Shown one piece after another: positions 42,601 to 53,622 of a DNA stretch of 64,000 bases. The DNA is from Diphasiastrum complanatum (Eukaryota; Streptophyta; Lycopodiopsida; Lycopodiales; Lycopodiaceae), in the NCBI GenBank assembly GCA_029204225.1, contig CM055101.1, forward strand, positions 35,763,648 to 35,827,647. The letters are read 5' to 3'. Position numbers and translations under genes: made by a program. The notes below the pieces were generated by a model. It searched no databases. It saw only the letters and a program-made list of their open reading frames with translations, and was not told the DNA's origin. The stretch's first letter is position 1; every line of letters starts with the position of its first letter.

Positions 42601-45600
42601 ACAACCAAACAACTAACTGAATATCTAAATAAGGGACAAATTCAACCAAGCAGTTCACCTTGGGCAGTACCTGTCTTATGCCTCGGGTAGACAAGTTGTT
42701 TGATCAGCTCGACGCGGCCAAACATTTTAGTAAAATAGATTTACGTTTGGGGTATCATCAAGTCCGTATCAAAGCGAAAGATGTCCCGAAAACAACTTTC
42801 AAAACTCATCACGGTCTCTATGAGTTTAAGGTGATGTCGTTTGGGATCGCCAATGCTCCAGCAACTTTTATGACTCTGATGAACAATGTTATTCAACCAT
42901 TTTTAAGGAAATTTGTCGTAGTATTTCTAGACGATATTTTAGTATACAGTAAAACTAAAAAAGAGTATTTGGCTCACCTCAGAAAGGTCTTTCGTTTTCT
43001 CAAAAAGCATCAGTTATTCGCAATCAAACCTAAATGAGAGTGTTTTAACAAAGAAAGATGGGATTAAGATGGATCCAAATAAGGTCAAGGCCATTTTCAG
43101 TTGCCTAAACCAAACAGCATTTTAGACATTCGTAGGGTTCAAACAGGAAAATGTTGAAGCAGCCAAAAACCTTTTAGAAGACCTAAACCAAATGGTAGAA
43201 CACGCTAAGCATACTATTAAGCAAGCCCAAGATCGAGCTAAGTATTATGTAGATCCACATAGACGGGATATTCAGTTTTCCACTAGTGAGAAAGTCTTTC
43301 TTTGAGTTCCAACTGACTCTAGAACCTTCAAAACAAGAGGGTTTTTAGAATGAGGAAAAAAAATTGTTGTTTTTTCTTTGCCTTAAATTTTTTGCTTCTC
43401 CTTGAAAACTTTTTAGGAAAATTGTATAAAAGAGTGGAATTATGCCAGTTTATCGGCAATAGCCTGTTATAACTTGTTTAAAATTCTAGCCTATGCCAAT
43501 AGCAAAGTTTCTTGACTGGTGAGCCTATCCATGTGGCGACATCTGGACGGTTTTGGTGATTGAAATCTAATGGTTGAATTTTTTTAAAACATGTGTGACT
43601 TTGCATGGAAGACACCTGTATCAACTCTTTGGACGGTTTTGGTGATTGAAATCTAATGGTTCAATTCTTTTTAAAACATGTGTGACTTTGCATGGAAGGC
43701 ACCTGTATCAACTCTTTTAAACATGTGTGACATATTGGTTCCAATTGGAATGCTCACAAGTTTGCCTAAGGAAATCACTGCCACTACTGCTGTTGTTGTA
43801 ATCTACGAGATGTGCTGCTACAACAATTCGGATTATTATTATTATTAGGTGAGCGATTGGGAAATGAGCAATGGCGCTGGACATGGATTATGGATGAGAG
43901 TGAGAGCAGGGAGCAGGAGAAGGAATAGGAGCACAGAGATGACTTTGGCAGGCACTAGACATGGATTATGAATGAGAGTGAGAGCAGGGAGCAGGAGAAG
44001 GATCAGGAGCACAGAGATGACTTTGGCAGTTGACGGATCCAGGAGACTTGGCTACCTTGCAATGCTTTGCGAAGAGCCTGAGCAATCCATTCAGAGGTGC
44101 TGGGCTGGAATGGCAATGATCCTTGTGGAAGCAGCCGGTGTTTCATCCAATGTCAAGGAGATAAAGCCACAGGCATATCTGCATCAGGTGTTGGGCTGCG
44201 AGGGATGCTAACAATCTGAATGCAAAGCATAGGTTGGTCCTTGCCCCCAGATGATGTTGAGCTTGAAAGTACTGAATTTGGCCTACAACAAGCTCAGCCG
44301 TTGGATCCCGTCTTGCTTCAGCGGTTCTAATCTGGTGTAGCTTCAAGCGAACAACATGCATGGGCCTATTCTAACTAGCCACATCGATGGAGTGAAAAAC
44401 ATGCCCAACTTAGTGCAGCTATGGCTTCAAGTAAATGAAATCTCAAGTACCATCCCCATATTGGGATTAAGAAATGTTGTTATTCTGCAGGATCTTAGGC
44501 TCAACAACAATTGATTGACAGGTCTTATCGCTATAATTCTCACTGGCTTGCCACTGAAAATCATCACAGTTAAGAACATCAGCTGGCTGGTCCAATTCTA
44601 TCATTTAATTCTGGTGTAAATTTCTCGTATTTTGGTAACAATTTCTGCCAATCCACTCCTGGGATTGCTTGTGCATTGGAGGTCATCTCTCTCTTGAGTT
44701 TCATTGGAGTTGTGGGCTATCCCACCAACAAGTATCAACTTGGACAGGTAACAATCCTTGTGCTGGATGGCAAGGTGTAGCTTGCGATTTATCTTGGCAT
44801 GTTTCTTCAATAAGTCTTTCCAATTCTGAGTTGGCTAGCACAATTTTGCCAGTGGTTGTGGATCTATCTGCTCTTGTTAATGTGAAACTCAACAACAACA
44901 ATCTTACTGGAACAATTTTAAGGAAACCTACAACCTTGAAATCCCTTAAACTTCTAGATTTGTGCAACAACGATCCGTCAGGCCAAGTTCCTACCTTTTT
45001 AGAACAAGTGTTTGGGAATATTCAAGGCAATTCTCAAATTAACAAGCCAGAGTTACCTACTTCTTTGCCCACACAACCAATATCCTCTCCTTCGACTCAG
45101 CCTCAGCCATCTAGTCCCTCTAAACCAATTAAATCTCAGAATGGAACTCCCTCTGCATCCTCACCACTTCATGACGATAATTCAACATCCACGACAATTG
45201 GGTCTAGCATTTCAGTGCTTGCTCTAGCTGACAATAGGCCTTCTAGATTTTCTAGCTACAAATCTTCTTCTAGTTCCATCAGTGTTGTAATTGGAGCAGC
45301 AATGGGGGGATATGCACTTTTGCTCCTTGCCTTTCTGACTGCTTGCTTTTTTTACAAGGAAAAATAGCACGTGCAAGGTTTTGCACCTGTTACAGTACAT
45401 CCTCAAGATTCTGATTAGATAGAGATTCTGTGAATGGCGTTGTTGAAATCGATATTGAAAGCAAAAGGAGTGGAGCTCAGAGTAGAAACCGTAGTGGCTC
45501 CAATGATCTGCAGGTTGTGAAAATTGGAAACTTGCAATATCAATACAAATCCTGCGTAGTGCTATCAAGAATTTCTCTAAGTACCACATTTTAGGGAGAG

Positions 45601-48600
45601 GAGACCTTGGGGTCGTCTACAAAGGTGTGCTAAATGATGGCACCAACATTGATGTCAAGAGAATGGAGGCTGTTGTGGTGAGTAGCAAAGGCCTGAATGA
45701 GTTTCAAGTTGAGATTGCAGTGCTAACAAAGGTAAGACATCGCCATTTGGTGGCCCTTTGTTACTGCATCGATGGACATGAAAAATTGCCGGTGTATCAG
45801 TATCTTTCAAATGGGATGCTTGCACAACACCTCTTTGAGTAATCAAACTGGGTTGGAAACCCTTAGACTGGAAGAGGAGAACGTCCATCGCACTTCATGT
45901 TGCCTGCGGGCTGGAGTACCTTCATGGTCTACCTCATAGGGATTTGAAACCATCCAATATCCTTCTTGATGATAATTCTCGTGCCAAGGTTTTTGATTTT
46001 GGATTGCTGAAGTTAGCTCCAAAAGAAAAATACTCGGTATAAACCAAGTTGGCTGGAACATTTGGATGCTTGGCACCTGAATGGCTCTCTCAAACCATCT
46101 CCATGACAATGTCCAAGCCCGCAATTCAGCAGCAGCAGCCGCCTCGGCTACCAATTGCCACTTTTCAAATGTTGGCCATCTCCGTGGAGAAGCACAACAG
46201 GCCAAACCCTGGAAAAACCAAAAGACGCAGTAGTGCCATTAGAAAAAATTAACAGTTTTTCATCTCCAATGCTTTACGAGATGTCATCTCCTTCTCTGGA
46301 GTGGGTAGGCGATGGAAGACTCTTTGTGAGATCTCATTTCTCTCTCTCATTGAGACATGTTGAAGCTGCGTTGCCTGGCTATGCTGGTGCGGAAAAGAAG
46401 CTCTAGGTGTTGACTAGGTGCAATTGCAGGAGAATCTGAGTATTGATCCATAGTCATCTTTCCCTATTTAGACGGACTTGGACAAAGTGGAAACAAGGAC
46501 GCCCTGCTGCCTACCAATCTTAACAAAAACAATTGTGCCATAGGCTCACGAGAATGGCACTCTGAATCCAAGAAATCTCATGGAAGCACATCTCAAATGT
46601 TAGGCCATTGCAATTCATATTCTGTATGTCTCAAATGGCAAGGACACACAAAGATTGAGAGAGGGCAAATGGTGTGGGGTAGCGGCAATAGGGGTAAGTG
46701 TGTCACCATTTTAGTTGTTTTGTCTTGGGCAGGAAATCTATGAGTTGCTTGAGATTGTCGACTTTTTCTATACACTCTTTCTTCTCTTAAAAATATTTGA
46801 TAGTTCAAACCTACAGCTTAGTTACAACAAATCGGGCAACTAAACTAATTTTCTTGTTACATATCGTACAATTCCATTTAGCACAAAGTTTTTGAATAGC
46901 ATATGCATTATGGGGTGTGACTAGAATGAAAAACTTTGTTGATTTGACATGTGTATGTTGGGAATCATCCTTTCAGGATTTATTGCAACTTCGATGGTTT
47001 AAAACTCTTGCCTACATAATGCATAACCAAATATCTTTGGCAAGGCAATTGTTCAATCTTATGGCAGATTGAAATGCGCTTCGTCATGGGAAGTAAAATT
47101 GATCCAAGTTGGTCGTTTTTATAATTGCTCTTGGAGATAACGTTCTATGGCTCCAGCCTCCATTTGCATACCCTTGCTCTCTGGTGTGCAAGTGGTGGCT
47201 CATGCTTTGATTGGGGGCAAAAAAAAATCTATTCATGAAGATAACTTTCCTCAAAAAAGCCCTCAATATTTTTTCTCACAGCTTTTTGTAATGGTCACAT
47301 CAATCATTTTTTGGCATTTTGTTCAATCAATTTTTTGCAAGTTTTCTAAACTACTCTCATAATGTCATAAACCCAAGTTTTTTTCTTGCAAGCTAGTCTC
47401 ATAATGTGAAAAGCCCAAGTTCACTCACAAAATTTGCCAACAATCCCCTCACAAATTGTCAAACCCAAGATTTGAGACAAGTTTTGAGACATGCGCTCAA
47501 AGCCTCAAACATATATCCATTTTGAATCGATAGAATAACCTCAATTGGATGCGAATGGTCTTCTCCTTGGCAAATTTCAAAGTTCAAACTGCGTATTGAA
47601 ATTGCAAGGAGATAGGCATAATCTCCTTCTTGAAAAATTTGAAGAGGAAAATTGCCACCTCTTCATGGCAAAATGCCAACAAAACAATACTAACAGCTCT
47701 GACTATAACAAGTACTAACAATTTGGAAGAGATCGTTCTGCATCCAACTGACATTATTTCATCGATTTGAAATGGATATATGTTTGAGCCTATGTTTCAA
47801 ATCATAAAATGCACAAGGGATACAGATTGATGTATAATTAAATTGATTGCCAAAATGAGTAGTCAAACAAAAATGTGAATAAAGACAAGGAGTATATGCC
47901 TAGCTATAGACAATGTATATATGCCAAGTTGATTGCCTTTTGGTTTGAAAATTTCTAGAGTTTTGTTTGCAATACAACATTATTTCTCCTCCGGCAAGGT
48001 TTGTAGTGTCCTCAAATTAGGCAAATAATTGTCTTCATGTAATAATATATTACATCTACCATTTCCAAGAACAATTAAATCTACAAAGTGAAAATTTCAC
48101 TAGAAGCTACAAAGTATATACATGTTCACAATAGAAACCATTATGCTTTGCGTTACTTCTCTTATTCTCTCATTGCAATCAATTTTGCATATGTTGTCAA
48201 CTTATCTCAAAAATTCAGGATCTACTCAAGATGATCACATATATAAATAGGGTCAATTATTAACCTCAATTCAAGGCTAGAATTGCGTTTCTAGTTAAAC
48301 AAGTGCATAGTAAAAACCATTTTGGAATTGTGAGCTGTAGCAAGTAGTCATCAGTCTTAATGCTAGTAGGGACCCAAACTCGTAGATGATGAGTGAGGAT
48401 AGGATGAACTTGTGAAAGACAACTCAATGGCCTACTTTACCGATAAATTGTCAAAAATATAGAAATCATAAACATGGATAAATGAGCTGATTCTTTTTTC
48501 TGGAACTTGGATCCAACAGGTGGTTGAAAATACACAACTTGGAAACAATCCTTGACAGGCTTGACGTGAGCTCCCAAAACCGTTCTATAAAGGCCTATAG

Positions 48601-50734
48601 ACAAAGTGTGTGTTGCTTGTGGGACTTTTTGGTCTTCTTCTGTGTTGAAGAAGCATCAGAAGTTTCTATAATCTTAGGTGCCTTTTAGTTGGATCAAGTA
48701 AGCTTGTAATGTTGACTATTTTCACTCCAATGTCTTTTTGGTTTGCAGCATAGATGCCCGTTCCGACTGGTTCGGAACATTCCGTTTCGTACACACCGAA
48801 GGGAAAACATTCCATTACATGCGGAACAAACTATAGTTCACGACCGTCAGAGTGCAGATTTTTTAGATCAATTTCAAATCATGCTTTTGAAAGGCATAGT
48901 TTCCTTTTATCACTCCGCTCCATTGAAGGAGACCGAGAACCATGACAGAGGGAGAGTATAGAGTGAATGGAGGCTGCAACGGCAGGTCGTTTGCAGCCTC
49001 TTGCAGGAACACATAACGCCATTTGTGGGCTGGATGTTCAGTGCAGATTCCAGAAACCCATCGCCATCGCTGCTGCTGCTATATTGCTTGCTAGATAGTG
49101 CTGCTCTTCCTTGTGCTTTGAAAACTTCCATTGCTGTTGCTGTAGTGATTAAAATGCAACACACAAAACCTGCTCCTGCTGCGCTTCATATAAGAAGACA
49201 ATCTGAGACAACAAAAAGTTATATGCGAGGAATGTGATCCTTCAATCATGGATCATGCGAGGTGCGAGCGAGCACCTTTCCCAATGCCATCAATCCAGAT
49301 CATGTTCACAAGCCGATGTTGTTGGATACTTTCCCTCATTATCTACACTCTGACGCTCATCCCTCTAACACCCTAACGTAAGTTCAGAAAAATAATACAT
49401 ATACGTTCCGAAAAATAAAATAAAACAGACACATTCCATTTCGGAACGCGCATTCTGTACGCATTTCGAAACGGAACAGGCATCTATGGTTTGCAGTGTA
49501 TCTCTATCTGTAATTGACCAAATCAATATAGCTCTAGCCTCTACACAATGTTATTTTTGCCTCTTTCCAGTTTACAAATATGTTCTTTTGATGCATGCAT
49601 TGATGATTTCCGAGTTCATTCACCGCTAACTAAATTATCCCAAAATAAAAAAATTCAGCCATATCTTTTCCAACAAAAAAAAAAGGATTGGGAATTAGGG
49701 TCACGGATCGCTGACGTTCCGGAATGTTTTTGCAGCGTCTCGCAATTCGCTGCAACACTGGTTTAAATAACAAGTTTCCTTCTTGTTGCTTTAGCATGAA
49801 TCCATTGATTATTGACATATAGAACATGAAAGAGTCAGTGATAGTCGCAACATAAGAGGAAATCCATCCCATTTCATGAAAAAGTGCAAACATACCTCCT
49901 CCTGGAGAAGGCTCTGTATCTGTTCGATCCCTCTGAGACTTCTGAGACTTTCCATGTCATTCTACACACAGTTGGGATTAAAAATCACAATCCGCCTCTC
50001 TGGAAACAGAAATATGAACTACAGATTGAAACCATTCAGCAAGACAAAGTGAGGCTAATGACGTGATTATTTGATGTGGCTGGCAAGTAATATAGCAGAA
50101 GATTCTTACAATGGTAGATTGCAAATCCAGGAAGTCGTTGCGCCCTGCAGCTTCAACAAATTATGAAAGTTTGTCAAAACAAAGATAGCGAAATGGTAGG
50201 CCGAAACTTTTGAGAGCAATAACATACAAAATTTTCAAGGAAGTAGCCAAAGAAAAGACTGAAAATCTGCACGTACACAGAATTAAACTAGAGGAATTAG
50301 CATGCCCCACCGCCAATAGCTATGCTGCTGCAATATGTACGTCTTGCGAGCTCAAAACTCCCCCTCTCTCTCCCTCTCTCCCTCCCCATGTGGACATAGA
50401 CCTTTCTCACAAGCAGTGAATGTACGGCTACACCTAAACCTTCTATGTAATTTTTCATGTTCAAAAACAAGAAGAGATCCCGCACCATGTTGGATTAATA
50501 GACGCAGAAAGAGAGAAGGATGACTGGATCGTACATTAAGATACCTGGGCGCCAAACGTATAAAAGAAAAGATAGCTCACCTAAAGCTGAACTGAACTTG
50601 CTGGCCCGTCCAGCCAAAAAGATAAGCGGAGCAATTACAGACACAGCTAGTAGGACGATCACGGACATGCGACATCTGCTGCTCCTGTTGCGCTGTTGGG
50701 GGACCGCTACTCCCCCCGCTCTTTTTAGCGGCAT
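33686..50734 (-). CDS. GAUT: Galacturonosyltransferase, GAUT1/GAUT3-like, split by a 13-kb intron
   Basis: GAUTs (GT8) add galacturonic acid from UDP-GalA to homogalacturonan in the Golgi. Exons I place, in transcript order: 50734-50581, 50144-50110, 49961-49896, 36778-36647, 36538-36192 trimmed to 36528-36192, 36117-36017, 35556-35273, 35076-34719, 34616-34038 and 33961-33686. All have GT-AG borders and compatible phases, giving 2,322 nt and 773 residues. Residues 1-22 are basic (MPLKRAGG...), 23-42 hydrophobic: a type II signal anchor. The C-terminal half has [45 protein letters not shown], the metal-binding triad in LFLDDDTVV (598-600), [27 protein letters not shown] and [10 protein letters not shown] 45-nt block at 49749-49705 could be one more exon, but its donor (GTGACC) is weak. 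Exons from 36778 to the stop are solid; the first three are inferred from the anchor and phase. The stem is longer than Arabidopsis GAUT1 as I remember it. Confidence 0.85.
37157..37516 (+). repeat. Gypsy LTR remnant (family D), 3' part
   Basis: It shares AGCTCCAACCAAGTCTCAGC, CTTGCTGGAATGTTGTC, GAGACTAGGGTCGGTCACAC and CTTCTGGGTTTCAGTGTTCGG with the LTRs at 54.0, 54.9/60.2 and 63.9 kb. It ends GACA just before a PBS, so it is the end of a 5' LTR whose start is missing. It lies inside the large GAUT intron, opposite in orientation to the gene. Confidence 0.8.
37518..37530 (+). other. Primer-binding site (initiator Met-tRNA type)
   Basis: TGGTATCAGAGCC, one base after the LTR end. It is identical to the PBS at 55914. 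Confidence 0.92.
37531..38671 (+). other. Gypsy family D leader
   Basis: Non-coding leader between PBS and gag. It repeats short words such as GCGCATT, CAGCGCA and TTCAGCATTTT. No frame is conserved. Confidence 0.6.
38672..41999 (+). pseudogene. Gypsy gag-pol remnant (family D, first block)
   Basis: The putative gag start is at 38672 ([20 protein letters not shown]), with a stop after about 30 codons. Recognisable pieces follow in order but in several frames: [35 protein letters not shown], zinc knuckle [14 protein letters not shown] (about 39689), protease region with [19 protein letters not shown] (catalytic motif degraded from DSGAT), the [16 protein letters not shown] block, RT pieces DLRLGYHQV, then a direct jump near 40960-40975 from RT to RNase H ([29 protein letters not shown]), so the RT catalytic loop is deleted. 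The integrase zinc domain follows ([20 protein letters not shown]), its second Cys pair lost, and ends at [17 protein letters not shown]. At about 42000 it switches back to protease sequence. Confidence 0.88.
42000..43330 (+). pseudogene. Gypsy pol remnant (family D, second block)
   Basis: A second, diverged copy of the protease-to-RT segment starts abruptly at about 42003 ([20 protein letters not shown]), again with [13 protein letters not shown], and reaches RT with [38 protein letters not shown] and the catalytic FLDDILVYS, which the first block has lost. A deletion near 42670 removes the RT N-terminal region. After a stop at 43035 only the integrase C-terminal region remains ([19 protein letters not shown]). 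The arrangement implies unequal recombination between two elements or insertion followed by deletion. It is not functional. Confidence 0.85.
43546..43725. repeat. Tandem duplication, unit about 90 bp
   Basis: GGACGGTTTTGGTGATTGAA to AACATGTGTGACTTTGCATG is present twice in a row with few differences, followed by a partial third copy of ACATGTGTGACAT. Confidence 0.9.
43866..44030. repeat. Tandem duplication, unit about 85-90 bp
   Basis: GACATGGATTATG(G/A)ATGAGA followed by a GAG/CAG-rich stretch and GCACAGAGATGACTTTGGCA occurs twice in succession. It lies between the Gypsy remnant and the receptor-kinase pseudogene. Confidence 0.9.
44250..46100 (+). pseudogene. TMK-type LRR receptor-like kinase pseudogene
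   Basis: Remnants occur in family order. Leucine-rich repeats ([30 protein letters not shown]) come first. The second extracellular block follows in a long frame from 44669, with [33 protein letters not shown] and a Ser/Pro-rich juxtamembrane stretch. A transmembrane helix (about 45280-45345) precedes the kinase: glycine loop [11 protein letters not shown], presumed ATP-binding Lys in [46 protein letters not shown] and [14 protein letters not shown]. Frameshifts and stops fall at several points (for example 45366, 45841 and near 46040), and the C-terminal half of the kinase is absent. TMK kinases sit at the plasma membrane and take part in auxin responses in other plants (family knowledge). 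This copy lies in the GAUT intron on the opposite strand and cannot make a working receptor. Confidence 0.85.
46101..48740. other. Intronic spacer, nothing recognised
   Basis: No conserved frame, LTR or TIR was recognised between the pseudogene and the MITE. This lies inside the GAUT intron. Confidence 0.4.
48749..49488. mobile_element. Non-autonomous hAT-type MITE, 740 bp
   Basis: The ends are a perfect 10-bp inverted repeat, CATAGATGCC and GGCATCTATG, extended imperfectly inward by GTTCCG-rich sequence (several GTTCCG/CGGAAC words at both ends). It is flanked by a perfect 8-bp direct repeat, GTTTGCAG, at 48741-48748 and 49489-49496. An 8-bp target-site duplication is typical of the hAT superfamily. 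No transposase frame is present. It sits in the large GAUT intron, about 400 bp from the third exon. Confidence 0.9.
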
Positions 50735-50830
50735 GACAGGCGAAGTTAGAACACGGTGAATGAAGGCGTCCTGTCTGCTGTCTGCGGGTGGGCTGCAAAA
50801 TATTTAGTCTGCCTAATCACAACATTGTGA
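50735..50830 (-). promoter_or_regulatory. Candidate GAUT promoter/5' leader
   Basis: Upstream of the proposed GAUT ATG (50734) the minus strand carries an AT-rich ACTAAATATTTT box about 60-70 bases before the start. It is a weak TATA-like match and the only candidate close by. Confidence 0.25.
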
Positions 50831-52215
50831 CTGTTTCTTTGAAGCAATATCGAAACTGACGCCCTTCTGCATTCTAAGACGAGTGGTGAAGGAATTCCAA
50901 GTCTGGCAGTGGCATCGTTTGATCTCAGCTCTAAACGCCTGCTCTCAAGAATGACAAGCCATAGCCTGAAGGCATAAAATATTCTGCTGCTGAGCTGCTA
51001 TTGTTCGAAAATTTACTAGCCCTGGCGAATGATTGGCATTTGATGTATTTCTGATGCGATTTCATTTAAAGAACGACAATGGGGTTCTTGATCTAAGTAT
51101 TGTGTTTCCAGAGGTTTGCACTAGTTAGCATAATCAAACCATTCGGCAGAACAAATTGTTCTCGCAGTAAATCGATGGCATCACCGAGTTGTTTTTCGGG
51201 CGAATGCTTCTGAGGCAACCCATAGCAGTGGCGTCTTGTAGCTTGCGTATCAGCTACATGGCCGACGTAGACATCTTTTTCCTTTGCAAACCGAATCCTG
51301 CTTTCCAACAACTTCCGTTTCCCAACAAACAGCTTGATGACTCATCCGCCTACACATCTTGCCTTTCCGCTCTCAATTCCCAGGACTTAGAGACGCCACT
51401 CTGCTCACTCCAACCTTTTGTTATTTCAACGATGCACTCCATTCCTGCCACACCCTTCTTGCTGAATTACAATCCACCATGTCCGATCCACATTCTTGCA
51501 ACAAAAATACTGACTGCCCGGTGCTCTATTGCCAAAGCACACCTACTCAAACCTAAAACCTCTTGCTCAACACTCCATCAGCCATTGCTCAGCCGCGCCT
51601 GTGGCGATGGCGTGCTTCCTTGAGACTGGATCAGCAATCGTAGAGCAGAGGGAGAGAGAGAGAGAGAGAGAGAGCGCCAAAGGGGGCAATGAGGGAAGCA
51701 GGCAGAGGAGGAGGAGCCATGAGAGGTCCCTCCCCATTCAAACACAAAATGGATGGGTGTTTCATTTTTTATTTTTGTTAAAAAACACCGGGTATGCTCG
51801 GTCCGAGGAACTGGGCCAAGGCCAAGGCCAAAAGAACTACTCCTAGGAACTAACTGGGTGCTTCATGTGGCTAGGCCACCATCTCTCACTTTCAACTTTG
51901 CGTAACTTTGGGTGGGTGGTCAATCTCGCATGAAAGGAACCCTTTACCATCTCGCACAGATGCTTTTTGGTTTCCAAAGGGGAGTCTCTAACTTTGGACC
52001 ACATAAACTTTGGATGCCAAGTTAACCAGCGGAGGTGCATATGCACACAGAGATGGCTCGACTGGTGTTGATTTTTTTACTCATTGCCTTTTCACAACTT
52101 TTGAAGTCATTACCTCATGAATTTTGATAAGGTTTGTTGGTGGATGAGCCTTGGGGCTTAATGACATGCTTGACACGAGATACTTTGCCCTCGGATCACT
52201 TGGATGCTCACAATG
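50831..52215. other. Spacer with a short (AG)12 run
   Basis: A 24-bp AG run lies at 51651-51674. A 144-codon plus frame at 51189-51623 and an antisense 72-codon frame show no recognisable domain. Confidence 0.35.
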
Positions 52216-52339
52216 TGTTGTAAAGCTATCTTCATAAGCTTTACTTCCGGCGCCACTGGCGCCAGCATTGTCCCCGGCACCAGCAGCGCTCCTGCTGCTC
52301 TCGCCGGCGCCACTGTGACCAGAATCTAGCCGGCAACAA
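52216..52339 (+). repeat. Family C LTR fragment (5' end only)
   Basis: It starts TGTTGTAAAGCT and includes the GGCGCC-rich segment and CTGTGACCAGAATC found at 53623 and 63458, then stops at AGCCGGC and is joined directly to family C internal sequence. It looks like the remains of a 5' LTR after an internal deletion. Confidence 0.75.
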
Positions 52340-53622
52340 GATTGGCAACAAGTTGGATCGAGCCATAATCCTAGCCGATGGGAAGCAAAGTGTTGGAAAG
52401 GCTTTTTGTCCGAAGAACTCTACTCTAAAGTCCGATCAGCTGATTTATTAAGTGGAGGGGAACTATCACACACACCTCTCTCTTGGGGCAAATTTTGAAT
52501 TAAAGTTGATCAAAATGGGGGCAAATTCAAGGTGACCTAGCCATACTCACACGAGGAGACTGGCGAACTTTGGACCTAATAAGTTGACAAGTTTTTGTTG
52601 TGGAAAGGAAAGTTTGTTATAGGCTTTCTCTGGACCAGCAATGATGAGGAAACATATGAGTACGCTGGCTTGTGTTACGTGTAAGGCAGCTGATCAATGA
52701 AGGAACTGTGAAAGTTGAGTCTTGCATGAGAGACTTGGTATTTCGAACGGACGCTAAGGGACAGTTCGCGTTGAGATCGGATTAGTGCAAACTCTGGGTG
52801 CATGTTTCTGATTCAAAGAGAGCTACTTGAAGCCAAGCTCGATGTACACTTCTTGTTTTGACTGTGAGACAACTAACCAGTGATGGAATTGTGAAAGTCA
52901 AGTTTTGCGCGACGGACATGGTGCTTCAAACAAACGCGAAGAGATAGTTCGGATGCGGATCAAACTGGTGCGACACTTTGGCTTTCCACGAGGTCAATGG
53001 TTACATTTGGGCTGATTCAAAGAGCTACTTCAAGCTAAGTGAGAGGTGCATTGCGGAGTACTCAATCTTTGCCTACCTTAAAGAGCCAAGATGGAAAAGT
53101 ATCAAGATCAGGCTTGGACAAGGAGAGAAATCAAGGTGCAGAAGCAACAAGGCACGGAGTGGACCATAAAGTGGGCAATCAAACGATAAATCCTTCGGCT
53201 CAGGGAGCCTTGATACCTGTGCGGAACTGAACAAACCTGGAGCTCAGGGAGCTCAACACAAAGTGCATCAAGGACAAATCAGGAGCTCAAAGGAGTTCCA
53301 AAGTCGAAAGTCAGAAGCGACAGGGGCAAACATTTCAAAGAAAGGCCTCTGTCACCAATTAATAAGGTTCTCGGGTTTTACGAAAGCGATATCAAATCTA
53401 CGCTTTTCCCAGACAAAGATATATTTTCAAGTTATGTAATTTTTCAGTACAAAGAGCTGAGCCTCCGACTTGTGGTGTGCCAGCTTCAATGTTAATAAAG
53501 AGTGGCCAGTAAATTGAGTACTGTGCCTAGTAGCTTAAATGTATAGTCATTTTAATTGGGAGACACCTTTACTTTAATCTGACATCTGATGAGGACATCA
53601 GATTTTATAAAGGTGGGGTGGA
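52340..53622 (+). mobile_element. Family C non-coding LTR element, internal 3' half (copy C1)
   Basis: It matches 62183-63457 almost base for base, and only about 10 bp of length differ. The longest shared frame (52978-53169; MAFHEVNGYIWADSKS...) has 63 codons and no recognisable domain. It ends in a small hairpin (53586-53601) and a purine tract AAAGGTGGGGTGGA just before the LTR, so it is the 3' internal end of an LTR element that lacks gag-pol here. Confidence 0.8.

Noticed and set aside
49705-49749. 45-nt candidate GAUT exon
   Set aside because: The acceptor and phase fit, but the donor GTGACC is weak, so it is mentioned and not included in the model.
51189-51623. 144-codon plus frame, with an antisense 72-codon frame
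   Set aside because: No recognisable motif and no splice or promoter context that supports a gene.
52978-53169. 63-codon frame repeated at 62820-63011
   Set aside because: It is shared only because the whole 1.7-kb block is duplicated; it is too short and without a domain.
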